Source: Candidatus Equicola stercoris (GTDB taxonomy: Bacteria; Bacteroidota; Bacteroidia; Bacteroidales; Bacteroidaceae). From it: a DNA stretch of 55,693 nt. A program made the translations under genes and the position numbers. How positions within the stretch are numbered: position 1 is the stretch's first letter; each line of letters opens with the position of its first letter. The notes beneath the pieces were generated by a model that saw only the letters and a list, made by a program, of their open reading frames with translations, had not been told where the DNA came from and searched no databases. The DNA lies in contig JAGHTI010000023.1 in assembly GCA_018065415.1 (NCBI GenBank), positions 1-55,693 on the forward strand. Direction: 5' to 3'. This document shows, piece after piece, positions 20,701 through 29,872 of the stretch.

Positions 20701-22075
20701 AGATGAAAATAAAAATACAGTAAAGATTGTCGTAGGTCGTCTTGCCGAAGCTCGTTTTGTTGATGAGAAGACCGGTATTGTTCTTACTACTCAGCCTGTG
20801 CCTTATGGCGCAACATTGTTCGTTGATAACAAGTCAAATGTAAAACAAGGAGATATCATTGCTCAGTGGGACCCATTCAATGCAGTTATTATATCAGAAG
20901 TAACAGGTAAACTGAAGTTCTCTGATGTCATTGAAGGTGTAACTTATATGTCTGAGACAGATGATACAACCGGTTTGACGGAAAAGATTATCATTGAGTC
21001 ACGTGACCGTACGAAAGTCCCTACTTGTGATGTTCTTGATTCAAAAGGTGAAGTGTTGCGTACTTACAACTTCCCTGTTGGAGCACATGTTATGGTAGAG
21101 AATAATAAAAAGATAAAAACAGGTGATATCCTTGTTAAAATACCACGTGTTGTTGGTAAGGTGGGTGATATCACTGGTGGTCTTCCACGTGTTACCGAAC
21201 TCTTTGAGGCACGTAATCCATCTAACCCTGCCGTTGTTTCTGAAATAGACGGTGAGGTAACTATGGGTAAGTTAAAACGTGGAAACCGTGAGATAATTAT
21301 CACAAGTAAGTCTGGTGAACAGAGGAAGTATCTAGTTAATCTTAGTAAGCAGATTCTTGTTCAGGAGAATGATTATGTACGTGCTGGAACTCCTTTGTCA
21401 GATGGTAGCATAACTCCTGCGGATATTCTCGCCATCAAGGGGCCTACTGCTGTTCAAGAATATATCGTAAATGAGGTACAAGATGTATATCGTTTGCAGG
21501 GTGTGAAAATCAATGATAAGCACTTTGAGATTATCGTGCGACAAATGATGCGTAAGGTAATGATCAGTGATCCAGGTGATACGGGATTCCTTGAACAACA
21601 GATTGTTGATAAGTTGGACTTTATTGATGAGAATGATCATATCTGGGGTAAAAAAGTTGTCATAGATGAAGGTGATAGCGAAATTTTCCATAAGGGTCAG
21701 ATTGTCACTGCTCGTAAGTTACGTGACGAAAATTCTTCATTGAAACGTCGTGATTTGAAACCTGTTGAGGTGCGTGATACCATTCCTGCAACAGCAACTC
21801 AGATATTACAAGGTATTACTCGTGCTGCCCTTCAGACAAAGAGCTTCATGTCAGCGGCATCATTCCAGGAAACAACGAAGGTGCTCAACGAAGCTGCCAT
21901 CCGTGGAAAAGTTGACCGTTTGGAAGGAATGAAAGAAAATGTCATCTCAGGACATCTTATTCCTGCCGGAACAGGACTTCGTGAATTTGACAAGATTGTC
22001 GTAGGCTCACGTGAAGAGTATGAACGTATTATTGCAAACAAGAAAAATATACTTGATTTCCCTAGTGTAGATTAA
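17762..22075 (+). CDS. rpoC: DNA-directed RNA polymerase subunit beta'
   Basis: 1,437 residues. The N-terminal zinc site is [22 protein letters not shown]. The catalytic Mg loop [15 protein letters not shown] is intact. The bridge helix and trigger loop region includes [28 protein letters not shown]. The second zinc site [16 protein letters not shown] is present. It forms the active site and clamp of RNA polymerase. DUF3467 follows 11 bp later. Confidence 0.99.
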   Translation: MAFKKESKVKSNFTKITIGLASPEDILKESFGEVTKPETINYRTYKPERDGLFCERIFGPTKDYECACGKYKRIKYKGIVCDRCGVEVTEKKVRRERSGHIELVVPVAHIWYFRSLPNKIGYLLGLPTKKLDSVIYYERYIVINPGPMANKEDADGNPYNGSQKLDLLTEEEYNDILDKFCSEENEYLDDKDPNKFVAKMGAEAIGELLAELDLDTLSYELRNSANSDASAQRKNEALKRLQVVEAFRQSAEINRPEWMILKILPVIPPELRPLVPLDGGRFATSDLNDLYRRVIIRNNRLKRLVDIKAPEVILRNEKRMLQEAVDSLLDNSRKANAVKTDSNRALKSLSDSLKGKQGRFRQNLLGKRVDYSARSVIVVGPELKMGECGLPKLMAAELYKPFIIRKLIERGVVKTVKSAKRIVDRREPIIWDILENVMKGHPVLLNRAPTLHRLGIQAFQPKMIEGKAIQLHPLACTAFNADFDGDQMAVHLPLSNEAILEAQILMLQSHNILNPANGAPITVPSQDMVLGLYYITKIRPGAKGEGLTFYGPEEAIIAYNEKKCDVHAPVKVLVNDIDSNGKPIKHIVDTSIGRIIVNEMIPNEMGYINEIISKKSLRDIINKVIKTVGTARACEFLDGIKNLGYKMAYLGGLSFNLDDIIIPKEKEELVNKGNAEIQQITDNYNMGFITDNERYNQVIDTWTHVNNELGNVLMNTMTEADQGFNSVFMMLDSGARGSKEQIKQLSGMRGLMAKPQKAGAEGRMTIENPILSNFKEGMSVLEYFISTHGARKGLADTAMKTADAGYLTRRLVDVSHDVIITEEDCGTLRGLECTAIKNGDEVISTLGDRILGRVSVHDVINPKTGEIIVHAGEEITEAAAKTIEESPIEMVEIRSVLTCESKHGVCQKCYGRNLATQKMVQKGEAVGVIAAQAIGEPGTQLTLRTFHAGGIAGGAAANARVVAKYDSIVEFDELRTVDAVDENKNTVKIVVGRLAEARFVDEKTGIVLTTQPVPYGATLFVDNKSNVKQGDIIAQWDPFNAVIISEVTGKLKFSDVIEGVTYMSETDDTTGLTEKIIIESRDRTKVPTCDVLDSKGEVLRTYNFPVGAHVMVENNKKIKTGDILVKIPRVVGKVGDITGGLPRVTELFEARNPSNPAVVSEIDGEVTMGKLKRGNREIIITSKSGEQRKYLVNLSKQILVQENDYVRAGTPLSDGSITPADILAIKGPTAVQEYIVNEVQDVYRLQGVKINDKHFEIIVRQMMRKVMISDPGDTGFLEQQIVDKLDFIDENDHIWGKKVVIDEGDSEIFHKGQIVTARKLRDENSSLKRRDLKPVEVRDTIPATATQILQGITRAALQTKSFMSAASFQETTKVLNEAAIRGKVDRLEGMKENVISGHLIPAGTGLREFDKIVVGSREEYERIIANKKNILDFPSVD

Positions 22076-22086
22076 TATATAAAAAA

Positions 22087-22404
22087 ATGTCAAAGGAAAA
22101 TATAGATCAAAATTATCAGCTAGAACTTGGCGAAAATGTGACTTTTGGTAACTATTCCAATATAGCACTAATCTCACATTCTTCGTCGGAGTTTGTGCTG
22201 GATTTTGCGAGGATGGCTCCAGGTTTAATGAAGCCATCAGTATGTGATCGCATAATCTTGGCACCGGAACATGCAAAACGTCTGTTGTTGGCTTTACAGG
22301 ACAACATTGCGAAATACGAGCATGTGTATGGGCAGATACAATTGGCAAAAAATCAATCTTCAAAACCGATTGCACCGTTTGATATAAATAAAGGTGAAGC
22401 CTAA
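22087..22404 (+). CDS. DUF3467 family protein
   Basis: 105 residues. The compact domain (NVTFGNYSNIALISHSSSEFVLDFARMAPG, then RIILAPEHAKRLLLALQDNIAKYE) matches the DUF3467 pattern as I recall it, a small beta-rich protein often found directly after rpoC in this phylum. It has no signal peptide. Function is unknown; its constant place behind rpoBC suggests a link to transcription, which is inference. It starts 11 bp after rpoC and overlaps the next gene by 11 bp. Confidence 0.8.
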   Translation: MSKENIDQNYQLELGENVTFGNYSNIALISHSSSEFVLDFARMAPGLMKPSVCDRIILAPEHAKRLLLALQDNIAKYEHVYGQIQLAKNQSSKPIAPFDINKGEA

Positions 22405-23569
22405 GCTTTGGAATGCGAACTATATAAAGGTACTGGTAGCAAACTTTCTCATTTATATGTCGTTTATGCTACTAGTGCCTTTGTTACCATTGTATATGAG
22501 TGAGACGTTCGGTGCCGATAAGCATACTATTGGTATCGTGTTGGCGGGATATACTTTGGCCGCGCTTCTTATACGTCCTTTCAGTGGTTTTTTGGTTGAT
22601 ACCATGCCACGAAAGGTTGTTTTACTTGTAAGCCATTTTTTGTTTTTTGCGTTTTTTGCAGGTTACCTGATTGCAGGTAGCATCACATTATTTGCCATAG
22701 TGCGTACATTGCATGGGACCCCATTCGGGACACTTTCCGTCGCTCAGAATACAGCTGCCATAGATGTTCTTGACTCCTCGCGTAGGGCAGAAGGAATAGG
22801 ATATTTTGGATTGAGCAACAATTTGGGATTGGCTTTATCTCCGTCACTAGCTATCTTTATGATTCAACTCACAAATAGTTATGACGTTTTGTTTTGTTTG
22901 TCCCTATTGTTTTCGCTAATGTCATTGATAATAAATGCAAGTATAAAGATGCCTGTTCGTAATATAGTAAAAGAGAAACCTATTCTCTCTCTTGATCGTT
23001 TCATTCTTCTCAAAGGATGGAGCGAAGGCTTTTGTATAATATGCTTTTCCTTCGCTTATGGTGTGTTGTCCACCTATCTTGCGATATATGGTAAAGAGAA
23101 ATTAGGCATTACACAAGGCACAGGAGTGTTTTTCTCTCTTGTGGCTATAGGATTGATAATATCACGCCTTACTGGTGTTGCTAATTTAAGAAAGGGGAAG
23201 ATATTAAAAAATGCAGCCATTGGAGTCGTCACTTCAATGATTGCATATTTCCTTTTTGCCACAATACATCAGAGTTGGGCATATTATTGTTCTGCTTTCA
23301 TCATCGGTCTTGGGAATGGACACTTCTATCCTGCATTTCAAACGATGTTCATAAATTTGGCTGAACATTCACAACGAGGAACGGCTAATTCTACCATCCT
23401 TACATCTTGGGATTTGGGACTGGGATTAGGCATCCTATTAGGAGGAATAATAGCAGAAGCAACTACGTACAATACCGCTTTTTGGATGGGCGCAATTGTC
23501 AACTCTTTCGGGGTGCTGATGTTTTTCTTTTATGTACGCAGTCACTTTCTTCACAAGAGACTGAGATAG
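22394..23569 (+). CDS. Major facilitator superfamily transporter
   Basis: 391 residues with about 12 predicted transmembrane helices. The MFS motif-A-like loop is ALLIRPFSGFLVDTMPRKVVLL between TM2 and TM3. It starts at GTG 22394, inside the end of the DUF3467 gene, so the two are probably translationally coupled. It is a putative inner-membrane drug or metabolite exporter; the substrate is not readable. It ends 4 bp from the convergent STAS gene. Confidence 0.85.
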   Translation: MKPKLWNANYIKVLVANFLIYMSFMLLVPLLPLYMSETFGADKHTIGIVLAGYTLAALLIRPFSGFLVDTMPRKVVLLVSHFLFFAFFAGYLIAGSITLFAIVRTLHGTPFGTLSVAQNTAAIDVLDSSRRAEGIGYFGLSNNLGLALSPSLAIFMIQLTNSYDVLFCLSLLFSLMSLIINASIKMPVRNIVKEKPILSLDRFILLKGWSEGFCIICFSFAYGVLSTYLAIYGKEKLGITQGTGVFFSLVAIGLIISRLTGVANLRKGKILKNAAIGVVTSMIAYFLFATIHQSWAYYCSAFIIGLGNGHFYPAFQTMFINLAEHSQRGTANSTILTSWDLGLGLGILLGGIIAEATTYNTAFWMGAIVNSFGVLMFFFYVRSHFLHKRLR

Positions 23570-23573
23570 ATTC

Positions 23574-23876
23574 TCAAAGGATATTTATTATGGAAGAGAA
23601 ACCCGTAATGTCGAAAACTTCCTTAACCTGCGACTTCATGTTTTTCATCACCATCTTTCCTTTATGCTGATTAACGCTTTTTTGTAGCATTAGGAAAATT
23701 CTCAAACCTTGTGAGCTGGTATATTCCATATTTGTGCAATCGAATTCAATATCAGGATTTTCATCATTCAATAGTGACTGGATGTCAGCTTGAAATTGAT
23801 TGGCATTTGTTGTGTCGAGCCTTCCTGTGAGTTCTACAATGGTCTTAGTGCCATTTTTATTGATTTTTACTTCCAT
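23574..23876 (-). CDS. STAS-domain anti-sigma factor antagonist (RsbV/SpoIIAA-like)
   Basis: 100 residues, a single STAS domain: VELTGRLDTTNANQFQADI, then the phospho-switch loop FDCTNMEYTSSQGLRIFLML, where a Ser in TSSQGLR is the probable phosphorylated residue. In the characterised pathway the unphosphorylated antagonist binds the kinase/anti-sigma factor and frees its target. The gene lies 6 bp downstream of the matching ATPase gene. No SigB-type sigma factor or PP2C phosphatase is in the window. Confidence 0.88.
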   Translation of the reverse strand: MEVKINKNGTKTIVELTGRLDTTNANQFQADIQSLLNDENPDIEFDCTNMEYTSSQGLRIFLMLQKSVNQHKGKMVMKNMKSQVKEVFDITGFSSIINIL

Positions 23877-23882
23877 GATTAT

Positions 23883-24290
23883 TTATTTGTTTGGTAATTT
23901 CTTTTCCATTTGTAATACGTTGCAGTGGTTTTCATAGACATATGAAACCTTATCCATAAGTTGTTTACAGAGAAAGATTCCTAATCCACCGATTTCACGA
24001 TCTTCTGCAGATAAAGTTATGTCAGGATCTTCTTTTTTAAGAGGATCAAAAGGTACACCCTCATCACGAAGCGTAAGTATTAAAATATTGTTTTCTATTT
24101 CTGTTTTGACAATAATCCAGCCCATACCTTCTGTATAAGCATAACGAACGACATTTTCTACAGCCTCTTCCACAGCCAGACGAATCTTAAACTGAAAACT
24201 TTCGTCGTTGGGAATATCAGGAGACTGCATAATGGCTTCGATAATCTCTGCACTTTTGTTTTTTATAGGATCAAATCTTTTTTCCATCAT
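23883..24290 (-). CDS. RsbW/SpoIIAB-like serine kinase (HATPase) anti-sigma regulator
   Basis: 135 residues. GHKL ATPase boxes are visible: N-box VEEAVENVVRYAY, G1 DEGVPFDP and G2 GGLGIFLCKQLMDKV. It is short, like RsbW, with no sensor domain. It should phosphorylate the adjacent STAS protein and sequester a partner (sigma factor or other). M1 or M2 could be the start. It sits 72 bp downstream of the tyrosine phosphatase stop, in an AT-rich gap that may hold its own promoter. Confidence 0.87.
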   Translation of the reverse strand: MMEKRFDPIKNKSAEIIEAIMQSPDIPNDESFQFKIRLAVEEAVENVVRYAYTEGMGWIIVKTEIENNILILTLRDEGVPFDPLKKEDPDITLSAEDREIGGLGIFLCKQLMDKVSYVYENHCNVLQMEKKLPNK

Positions 24291-24362
24291 AAATGCATGA
24301 TATTTATATCTAAAAGCAAAGTTACGATTTTTTTTCTTATCAAATAATATTTTGTAAAAATC

Positions 24363-25157
24363 TTATTCCAAATACTTGTTTCGTAGAGCTGTCATGTCAT
24401 CATCGGATAGCAATAATTGGTTGTGTAGATAATCCTCCATGCTACCATATTCGCTATCTATGAGTTTCATTGCATTGATGAAGTTTTCCACGCTGACTCC
24501 TATAAAAGCTTGGATGACTTTCAATTCTTCTTCTCCGCCCCCAATAGCTGATATCCGTTCTTTAACTATGTCAATACGTTTCTGATAATAGTTATTTGAC
24601 TTGTCAAAGTCTTCTATAATAACATCCATATCAGCACCAAGTGCGGCGAGGAGAAAAGCGGCACCAAGCCCTGTTCTATCTTTTCCTTCAGAACAATGCC
24701 AATAACATGCTCCATCATTTGTATTTAGGACATTCATAATGAAGACAGAATATTGTAATTGAGTGTATTCGTTTACTACCATTGACGGATATAGAGTTCT
24801 TGCAGTTTCCTTGCCTTTTTCCGTAAATGCTGCAGTCATTAGATAGTCAGGCAGGTTACGATATGCTTCTGCGGGAAATTGTTCTATCTTCTGATCTGTA
24901 TGCATATCCAATGTGGGTAGCCATAAATTGTCAGCTCCTGGTATGTTGCAATCAGGTTTATATGACACTTCTCCTTCTGTACGAAAATCAAAGATGTGTC
25001 GTAAGTGTATCTTTTGAAAATATAGGATATCTTCTTCAGATGCGTCTTTTAGAAATCCTCCACGTAATAGTCGATTATACTTAATCGTCCTTCCGTCATG
25101 CATCTTATATCCACCTATGTCACGCACATTAGGTATGCTTTTAAATTCCCAGCTCAT
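24363..25157 (-). CDS. Tyrosine/dual-specificity phosphatase family protein
   Basis: 264 residues from ATG 25157, which overlaps the stop of the upstream HD-APH gene (ATGA); the ORF-track start at 25163 is a TTG two codons earlier. The Cx5R signature HCSEGKDRTG (~residue 154) and the N-terminal NVRDIGGY plus HIFDFRTEGEV fit the PF13350-type bacterial tyrosine/phosphoinositide phosphatase family. No signal peptide, so cytoplasmic. The tight coupling implies a shared task, perhaps removing a phosphate or pyrophosphate product; that is inference. Confidence 0.85.
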   Translation of the reverse strand: MSWEFKSIPNVRDIGGYKMHDGRTIKYNRLLRGGFLKDASEEDILYFQKIHLRHIFDFRTEGEVSYKPDCNIPGADNLWLPTLDMHTDQKIEQFPAEAYRNLPDYLMTAAFTEKGKETARTLYPSMVVNEYTQLQYSVFIMNVLNTNDGACYWHCSEGKDRTGLGAAFLLAALGADMDVIIEDFDKSNNYYQKRIDIVKERISAIGGGEEELKVIQAFIGVSVENFINAMKLIDSEYGSMEDYLHNQLLLSDDDMTALRNKYLE

Positions 25158-26569
25158 CGGCAAATATTTTCTTTAACGAAATCTTTCATAAATGGTTCTT
25201 CGATTCCTCTTTGAATAAAAAGTAGAAAATAAAACGAAGCATAAGGTTTTATAATCTTGTCTATTTCATGTATCTCAGCTTTATTGTGTGCCCCATAATA
25301 TTCCATGACAAATATTTCCCAAACTCTTAACATCTGTGCACATGAGATATGGTATAGTTTCTGCGTCAAATTTTCATCATCAACATGTGTGACAAACCAA
25401 AACATGCCGAGATCGAACTTAGGGTCTCCATATGCAAAGTCTGCCAAATCAATCCAGTAGTTTTTTTTCTCATCGGTAATGATATTGCCGATATGTATGT
25501 CACCATGACAGCATGTGATTGCGTCTGGCGTAGAATTGATAAAGTTGTGTGCCTTTGATTTCTCTTCTTTTGTCAGAAAAGTTGCGTCATTCACTAAATG
25601 ATGAAATTTCTTTTTTATACTTGGGAAATTCTGTTTTCTGCAAGGTGTGCTATGCAGTTTCTTACATTCCTTGGCAAATTCTTTGGCATAAAATTCCAAC
25701 TTCTCTGGATTGTTGCTTATTGCTCTTGCAAAAGACTGTTTTTGTGTAATGCGTTCAAATTCTACACCGATACGTATCCCATCTGTGACCAGGCTATATG
25801 CTTTAGGAATGTTAAGTCCCAAATCCATTATGTTCCATGATGTATATAACTCTGTGATAGGTGTTTCAAGTGGGATGTATTCTGCATATAGTTTAATCAT
25901 GGATTTGCCGTCCTTGTGATTGTAACTAATCGCAGTGAATCCGTCTCCACTTTGTTCGTAGTTGTCAAGGTTTATTTTCTCTGGTTTTGGCTCTCCGAAC
26001 ACTTGTGTAAGCAAGTGTGTGAACTCTGAGAAGGCAAAAGTACCTGCTAATTCGCATAGGGCTCTGGCAAGACCTCTATAATGCCATTCATGATCAGGCT
26101 TCCCTCCAGGTGCATGAAATCTATCCCATAACTTGTCACCGAGTTCCATATAGTCATGATAAATTGCTCGCATGTTAGACAGTTTGTCTCCCAAAGCAAT
26201 AATCTTTGCATCACGACTAGAATTCTCAAGTCTATTTATGGCTGCTAGTTTTCTCTCTCTCCAACTGTCAGTTTCACTTTTGTCAGTTACTGGTTTCTCA
26301 CTTTCAGAAGCGACGAGTGATGCGACTCTTTCTCCGAATTCTTTTTTTATGTCATCAATGCTAGTCCCGGTGTCTTCTACTACGTCATGAAGGGCAGCGG
26401 CTGCAAGCATCTCTTGATCGGAGGTGATAGTCGCAACAATTTCTATTGCTTCTAATGGATGCACAATATAAGGAAACCCTTTGCCTCTACGTTCTGTATT
26501 TGCATGAGCATTTACCGCAAAAATTATCGCTTTATCCAACAATGTGCTATCCATATACTTATTTGCCAT
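25154..26569 (-). CDS. HD-domain (alarmone-hydrolase-like) protein fused to an APH-type kinase
   Basis: 471 residues in two parts. Residues ~1-190 form an HD phosphohydrolase close to the RelA/SpoT or MESH1/SAH type: YIVHPLEAIEIVATI, AAAALHDVVEDTG, then DAKIIALGDKLSNMRAI. Residues ~200-471 form an aminoglycoside phosphotransferase/choline kinase-like domain with the catalytic CCHGDIHIGNII and the Mg-binding IDLADFAYGDP. Both active sites look intact. It follows the RelA/SpoT synthetase by 17 bp and overlaps the phosphatase by 4 bp. The HD half may degrade (p)ppGpp or remove a pyrophosphate from tRNA; the kinase substrate is unknown. Confidence 0.82.
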   Translation of the reverse strand: MANKYMDSTLLDKAIIFAVNAHANTERRGKGFPYIVHPLEAIEIVATITSDQEMLAAAALHDVVEDTGTSIDDIKKEFGERVASLVASESEKPVTDKSETDSWRERKLAAINRLENSSRDAKIIALGDKLSNMRAIYHDYMELGDKLWDRFHAPGGKPDHEWHYRGLARALCELAGTFAFSEFTHLLTQVFGEPKPEKINLDNYEQSGDGFTAISYNHKDGKSMIKLYAEYIPLETPITELYTSWNIMDLGLNIPKAYSLVTDGIRIGVEFERITQKQSFARAISNNPEKLEFYAKEFAKECKKLHSTPCRKQNFPSIKKKFHHLVNDATFLTKEEKSKAHNFINSTPDAITCCHGDIHIGNIITDEKKNYWIDLADFAYGDPKFDLGMFWFVTHVDDENLTQKLYHISCAQMLRVWEIFVMEYYGAHNKAEIHEIDKIIKPYASFYFLLFIQRGIEEPFMKDFVKENICR

Positions 26570-26586
26570 AGTAAAATTCTATTTTA

Positions 26587-27687
26587 TTATTTTTTTAAGA
26601 ATGGTAAATCTTTTGTTGATTCTATGAGCCGTTTGGCTCTTTCTTGATTATATGGAGTTTCACCATTCAAGGTGTCAAAAAATTTTGTTAGTCCATGTAT
26701 GCTAACATTATTTTTTAATTGATAGACAATACATAAATTTTGTAGTCCTATTGTTGATGTAACAATATCAAGGTCAGTCCCGCCTATCTGGTGTAAAGCA
26801 AGCTGATATGCATCTTCCCAATAATTATTTTTCAGCGTTTCTATGTCTCCAAGAGTTTTGAATCCTAGTTTTTGAAGTATTTTGAGATAAGGTAGGGTCG
26901 TGGTTGGATGTATTTCTGCTTGGTTTATTGCTGCGATTTTATCTGTAAGACGTTTGAATGGATTCAGCTCAAGGTAGCGTGCAAAAGAGTCTCCATCAAG
27001 TTTTATTTCCGCAAACTTCCCATCGCGAAGTAGATTTTGAATCTTATAACGATATTCGTTCAATGCTGTCCTGATACGACTGAATTCATCATCAGCTAGT
27101 TCCAACATGCCTGCTAGTCGGTTGAGAGTTCTTATGTATTCCTGCGGAACTTCAACATCAGTTTTGTATCCATTGTCATGATATATGCTTGCCCATGCAT
27201 GCTGAAGAGTTGTTCGCATTTGTATTTCAAAACGATAGTCGTTGATTTCAGGCATCTGTTCATCATAATAGACAGATTTTGGAATTCTGCATATATAATG
27301 AAGTGACATATACCCAAAACTGTTCAATTCGTGCATCTTTCGCTTATCAACAGATTCATTCCAATCAATATCAAAATTGTTTTCTATCAATGCTGCAATT
27401 TTGTCAACTTCATCGGAATAAAAAGTTATTACACGTGCTCCGAATATGTCAGTTAGATCAGATAGGAAACGGTACTTTGCCCCTTTTAACTCAAGTTTCC
27501 CTGCTAAAGACTTTTCTGTTTTGACACGTCCGTCAACTGCGGTCACCAAGATATTGTTTTCTTTGAGCAAGGCTTTGAGTTTGTCTAATACTATCTCTTT
27601 CATTTTCTTGAAGACGGGAAGCATCTGTTCATATTCTTCAAGAATCATTGTACAATGCAGGTCAAGTCCGTATTCCTCTGGTTCCAT
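26587..27687 (-). CDS. RelA/SpoT-domain nucleotide pyrophosphokinase, hydrolase-less
   Basis: 366 residues. The synthetase domain spans ~30-200. Catalytic motifs are complete: GRVKTEKSLAGKL (ATP-binding R-x-K...S), LSDLTDIFGARVI (D-x-x-G-x-R), FGYMSLHYICR and EIQMRTTLQHAWA (the catalytic Glu). There is no N-terminal HD domain and no TGS/ACT regulatory region. An uncharacterised helical C-terminal extension spans ~215-366. It is larger than RelP/RelQ (~220-240 aa). It could make (p)ppGpp or, like toxSAS enzymes, pyrophosphorylate tRNA; the sequence alone does not decide. The HD protein sits directly downstream. Confidence 0.85.
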   Translation of the reverse strand: MEPEEYGLDLHCTMILEEYEQMLPVFKKMKEIVLDKLKALLKENNILVTAVDGRVKTEKSLAGKLELKGAKYRFLSDLTDIFGARVITFYSDEVDKIAALIENNFDIDWNESVDKRKMHELNSFGYMSLHYICRIPKSVYYDEQMPEINDYRFEIQMRTTLQHAWASIYHDNGYKTDVEVPQEYIRTLNRLAGMLELADDEFSRIRTALNEYRYKIQNLLRDGKFAEIKLDGDSFARYLELNPFKRLTDKIAAINQAEIHPTTTLPYLKILQKLGFKTLGDIETLKNNYWEDAYQLALHQIGGTDLDIVTSTIGLQNLCIVYQLKNNVSIHGLTKFFDTLNGETPYNQERAKRLIESTKDLPFLKK

Positions 27688-27696
27688 GGGATTTGA

Positions 27697-29445
27697 TTAA
27701 AAGTTAATGGAGAATGATGCACCAAATGTCCAAAGGTTTAATCTCTTGGATGTCTTAAACTCGTCATCTTCTGTTAAAACCTTTAATTCAGGATGTTCTT
27801 CTATTGGGTACTTCTCCTTCACTTCGTCTGATACATAATGATAATTTGCTGTGTAATTATTTTTCGCACTATCAAAATCAGCAAAAATCTTCCATGAGAA
27901 ATTATTTTTGTATTTGTATGTAAAACTTAATCCAAAAACATAGTTGAATACATTGTCCCCTTCGACTTTCATGATGTCATATTCGTCTGAAATGATTTTT
28001 TCCTCATCCAAGGCATAATTGTATTCTGTACTTACTCCGGGCATTGTCACCTCGTTAGCAGCAAATTGTGTCCCATCAGGGCGCTCAAACATATACATAG
28101 GTGTTTGAGTGGTTCCATCAAATGTATAGATTTGATTCCCTTTTTCATCGCGGAAAGCTTTGCGGAAGCCATTACGTGCTTGATATGAGATGCCACCTGA
28201 AAGTCGTGAACCAACAAGAAATTTTCCACCAACAGCAAGGCGTTTTGATAGTGGTAGGTTACCATATATACCCGCATCAAGTGATATATCCATAAAATTA
28301 TTGTTCTCGATGCTCAAATTGTAAACACCAGGAATGTTGAATTCTTCTAACGCCTCGTTAAGTTCATTCCATACACTTTTGTCGTTAGATGTTAATGAGG
28401 TGTTTTTTGTTGGTGTTGTTGTGACGCGTGCCATACCACCAAAACCGAGATATTTATTGATGAAATAAGCCCCTTCAACACCAACTACAGAACTTGTTCC
28501 TAAATCAATTACACTTTCTCCATAATCTTCACTAGAGAAGACGATGGAGTTACTATGTGAAGCAATACCCATTTGGATGTCGAAGAATGAAGGGTGATTA
28601 GGGTTAATAAGGAAATCTTGTTCAAGACGACAGATGCCCTTGTTTTTGTAAATGAGGTCGCCAAGCCAATATCCAAGTTCTGTTGACATGATACCGATAC
28701 CTGCACCAGCTATAACATCGCTTATCCAATGACGGTTGTTAAGAACACGCATAATACCTGTTCCTGTAGCTACTGCATAACCTCCAACAGAAAACCAAGG
28801 CGAACGAGTTAAACCATATTCTTTGTGTAATACTGTTGCTGCTACGAAGGCTGTTGCTGTGTGGCCAGATGGAAAAGAGTTCTCTGAAGAATTGTCTGGA
28901 CGCATCTCCTTTACAGAGTATTTTGTTGCATTCACCGCCAATGCCATAACAGCATTAGATGCTAATGTACTAACAAGGAATCTGTCCCAGCTAGAACGCC
29001 CCTGATATCCAAATGCTTTCAGCCCTAAGATAAGAGCGTATGGCGAGAATTGTGTGTAATTGTCAATTTCAGTCTTGAAATTTTCATCAAATGTGAAACG
29101 TGCAGAACGGAATGCCTTTTTTTTGCTTTTAATTAGGAAGGAACTAAGAAAAATTGGAATGCCAGCATAGGTAAGATCACGTTTCCATGTGTAGTATGGA
29201 TGTGCCTTTGTGTTCCCTGGTTGCTCAGCGATACAGATTTCATGCGCCCAGTTGGTGTATGTCTTTAACTGTTGTGGATCACTGAGTGTAGGTGCTTCTA
29301 GTGGCGAAATACCTAATGCCTCTGCCGATTCGGCATCCGTTAGGGGCTCATCTGCCTGTGCGAGCAATAATGAGTCTGTATCTATGCTTGCAGATGCAAC
29401 AGAAGATATAAATATTGATAGAATGAAAATAATGATATTTTTCAT
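27697..29445 (-). CDS. PAP2 phosphatase fused to a predicted outer-membrane beta-barrel
   Basis: 582 residues. A signal peptide (MKNIIIFILSIFISSVASA) is followed by a PAP2 acid phosphatase domain (~100-270) with all three motifs: KYSVKEMRP, PSGHT and RVLNNRHWISDVIAG. The remaining ~300 residues have alternating strands, aromatic residues and a terminal Phe (SFSINF), fitting an outer-membrane barrel. The active site would face the periplasm. It may dephosphorylate undecaprenyl pyrophosphate, lipid A or another phospholipid. It ends 9 bp before the RelA/SpoT gene, so read-through is possible. Confidence 0.85.
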   Translation of the reverse strand: MKNIIIFILSIFISSVASASIDTDSLLLAQADEPLTDAESAEALGISPLEAPTLSDPQQLKTYTNWAHEICIAEQPGNTKAHPYYTWKRDLTYAGIPIFLSSFLIKSKKKAFRSARFTFDENFKTEIDNYTQFSPYALILGLKAFGYQGRSSWDRFLVSTLASNAVMALAVNATKYSVKEMRPDNSSENSFPSGHTATAFVAATVLHKEYGLTRSPWFSVGGYAVATGTGIMRVLNNRHWISDVIAGAGIGIMSTELGYWLGDLIYKNKGICRLEQDFLINPNHPSFFDIQMGIASHSNSIVFSSEDYGESVIDLGTSSVVGVEGAYFINKYLGFGGMARVTTTPTKNTSLTSNDKSVWNELNEALEEFNIPGVYNLSIENNNFMDISLDAGIYGNLPLSKRLAVGGKFLVGSRLSGGISYQARNGFRKAFRDEKGNQIYTFDGTTQTPMYMFERPDGTQFAANEVTMPGVSTEYNYALDEEKIISDEYDIMKVEGDNVFNYVFGLSFTYKYKNNFSWKIFADFDSAKNNYTANYHYVSDEVKEKYPIEEHPELKVLTEDDEFKTSKRLNLWTFGASFSINF

Positions 29446-29479
29446 TAGTGATAAAAATTGTGTTTATGGCGACAGCAAG

Positions 29480-29860
29480 TTATTCTTTTACATGTTCTGC
29501 ATATTCTTCTGCATTCATGAGTGAATCAAGTTCAGAGATATCGTTCATCTTGATTTTGATGATCCAATTAGTATATGCGTCTTGATTTATTAGTTCTGGT
29601 GCATTTTCTAGTTCTTCATTTGTCTCTGTGACGATTCCTGATACAGGCGCAAATAGGTCGCTGGAAGCTTTTACACTCTCTAGCGCACCGAATTCTTCGC
29701 CGACTTGGAATTCATCATCTACATCGGGAAGGTCAACATATGTGATGTCTCCCATTTCTGTTTGAGCATAATCCGAAACTCCGATAGTGGCAATGTCACC
29801 ATCAACCTTTACCCATTCATGTGACTCACTATATTTGAGTCCTTCTTTAATGTTTGCCAT
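29480..29860 (-). CDS. gcvH: Glycine cleavage system H protein
   Basis: 126 residues, full length. The lipoylated lysine lies in GALESVKASSDLFAPVSG, with YSESHEWVKVDGDIATIGVSDYAQ at the N-terminus. The lipoyl arm shuttles the methylamine group between P, T and L proteins. It starts 12 bp after the gcvT stop. gcvP is not in the window. Confidence 0.97.
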   Translation of the reverse strand: MANIKEGLKYSESHEWVKVDGDIATIGVSDYAQTEMGDITYVDLPDVDDEFQVGEEFGALESVKASSDLFAPVSGIVTETNEELENAPELINQDAYTNWIIKIKMNDISELDSLMNAEEYAEHVKE

Positions 29861-29872
29861 AGTTTTGATATA

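Noticed and set aside
23574-24290. Complete SigB-type general stress operon
   Set aside because: Only the kinase and antagonist are present; no sigma factor or PP2C phosphatase is in the window.
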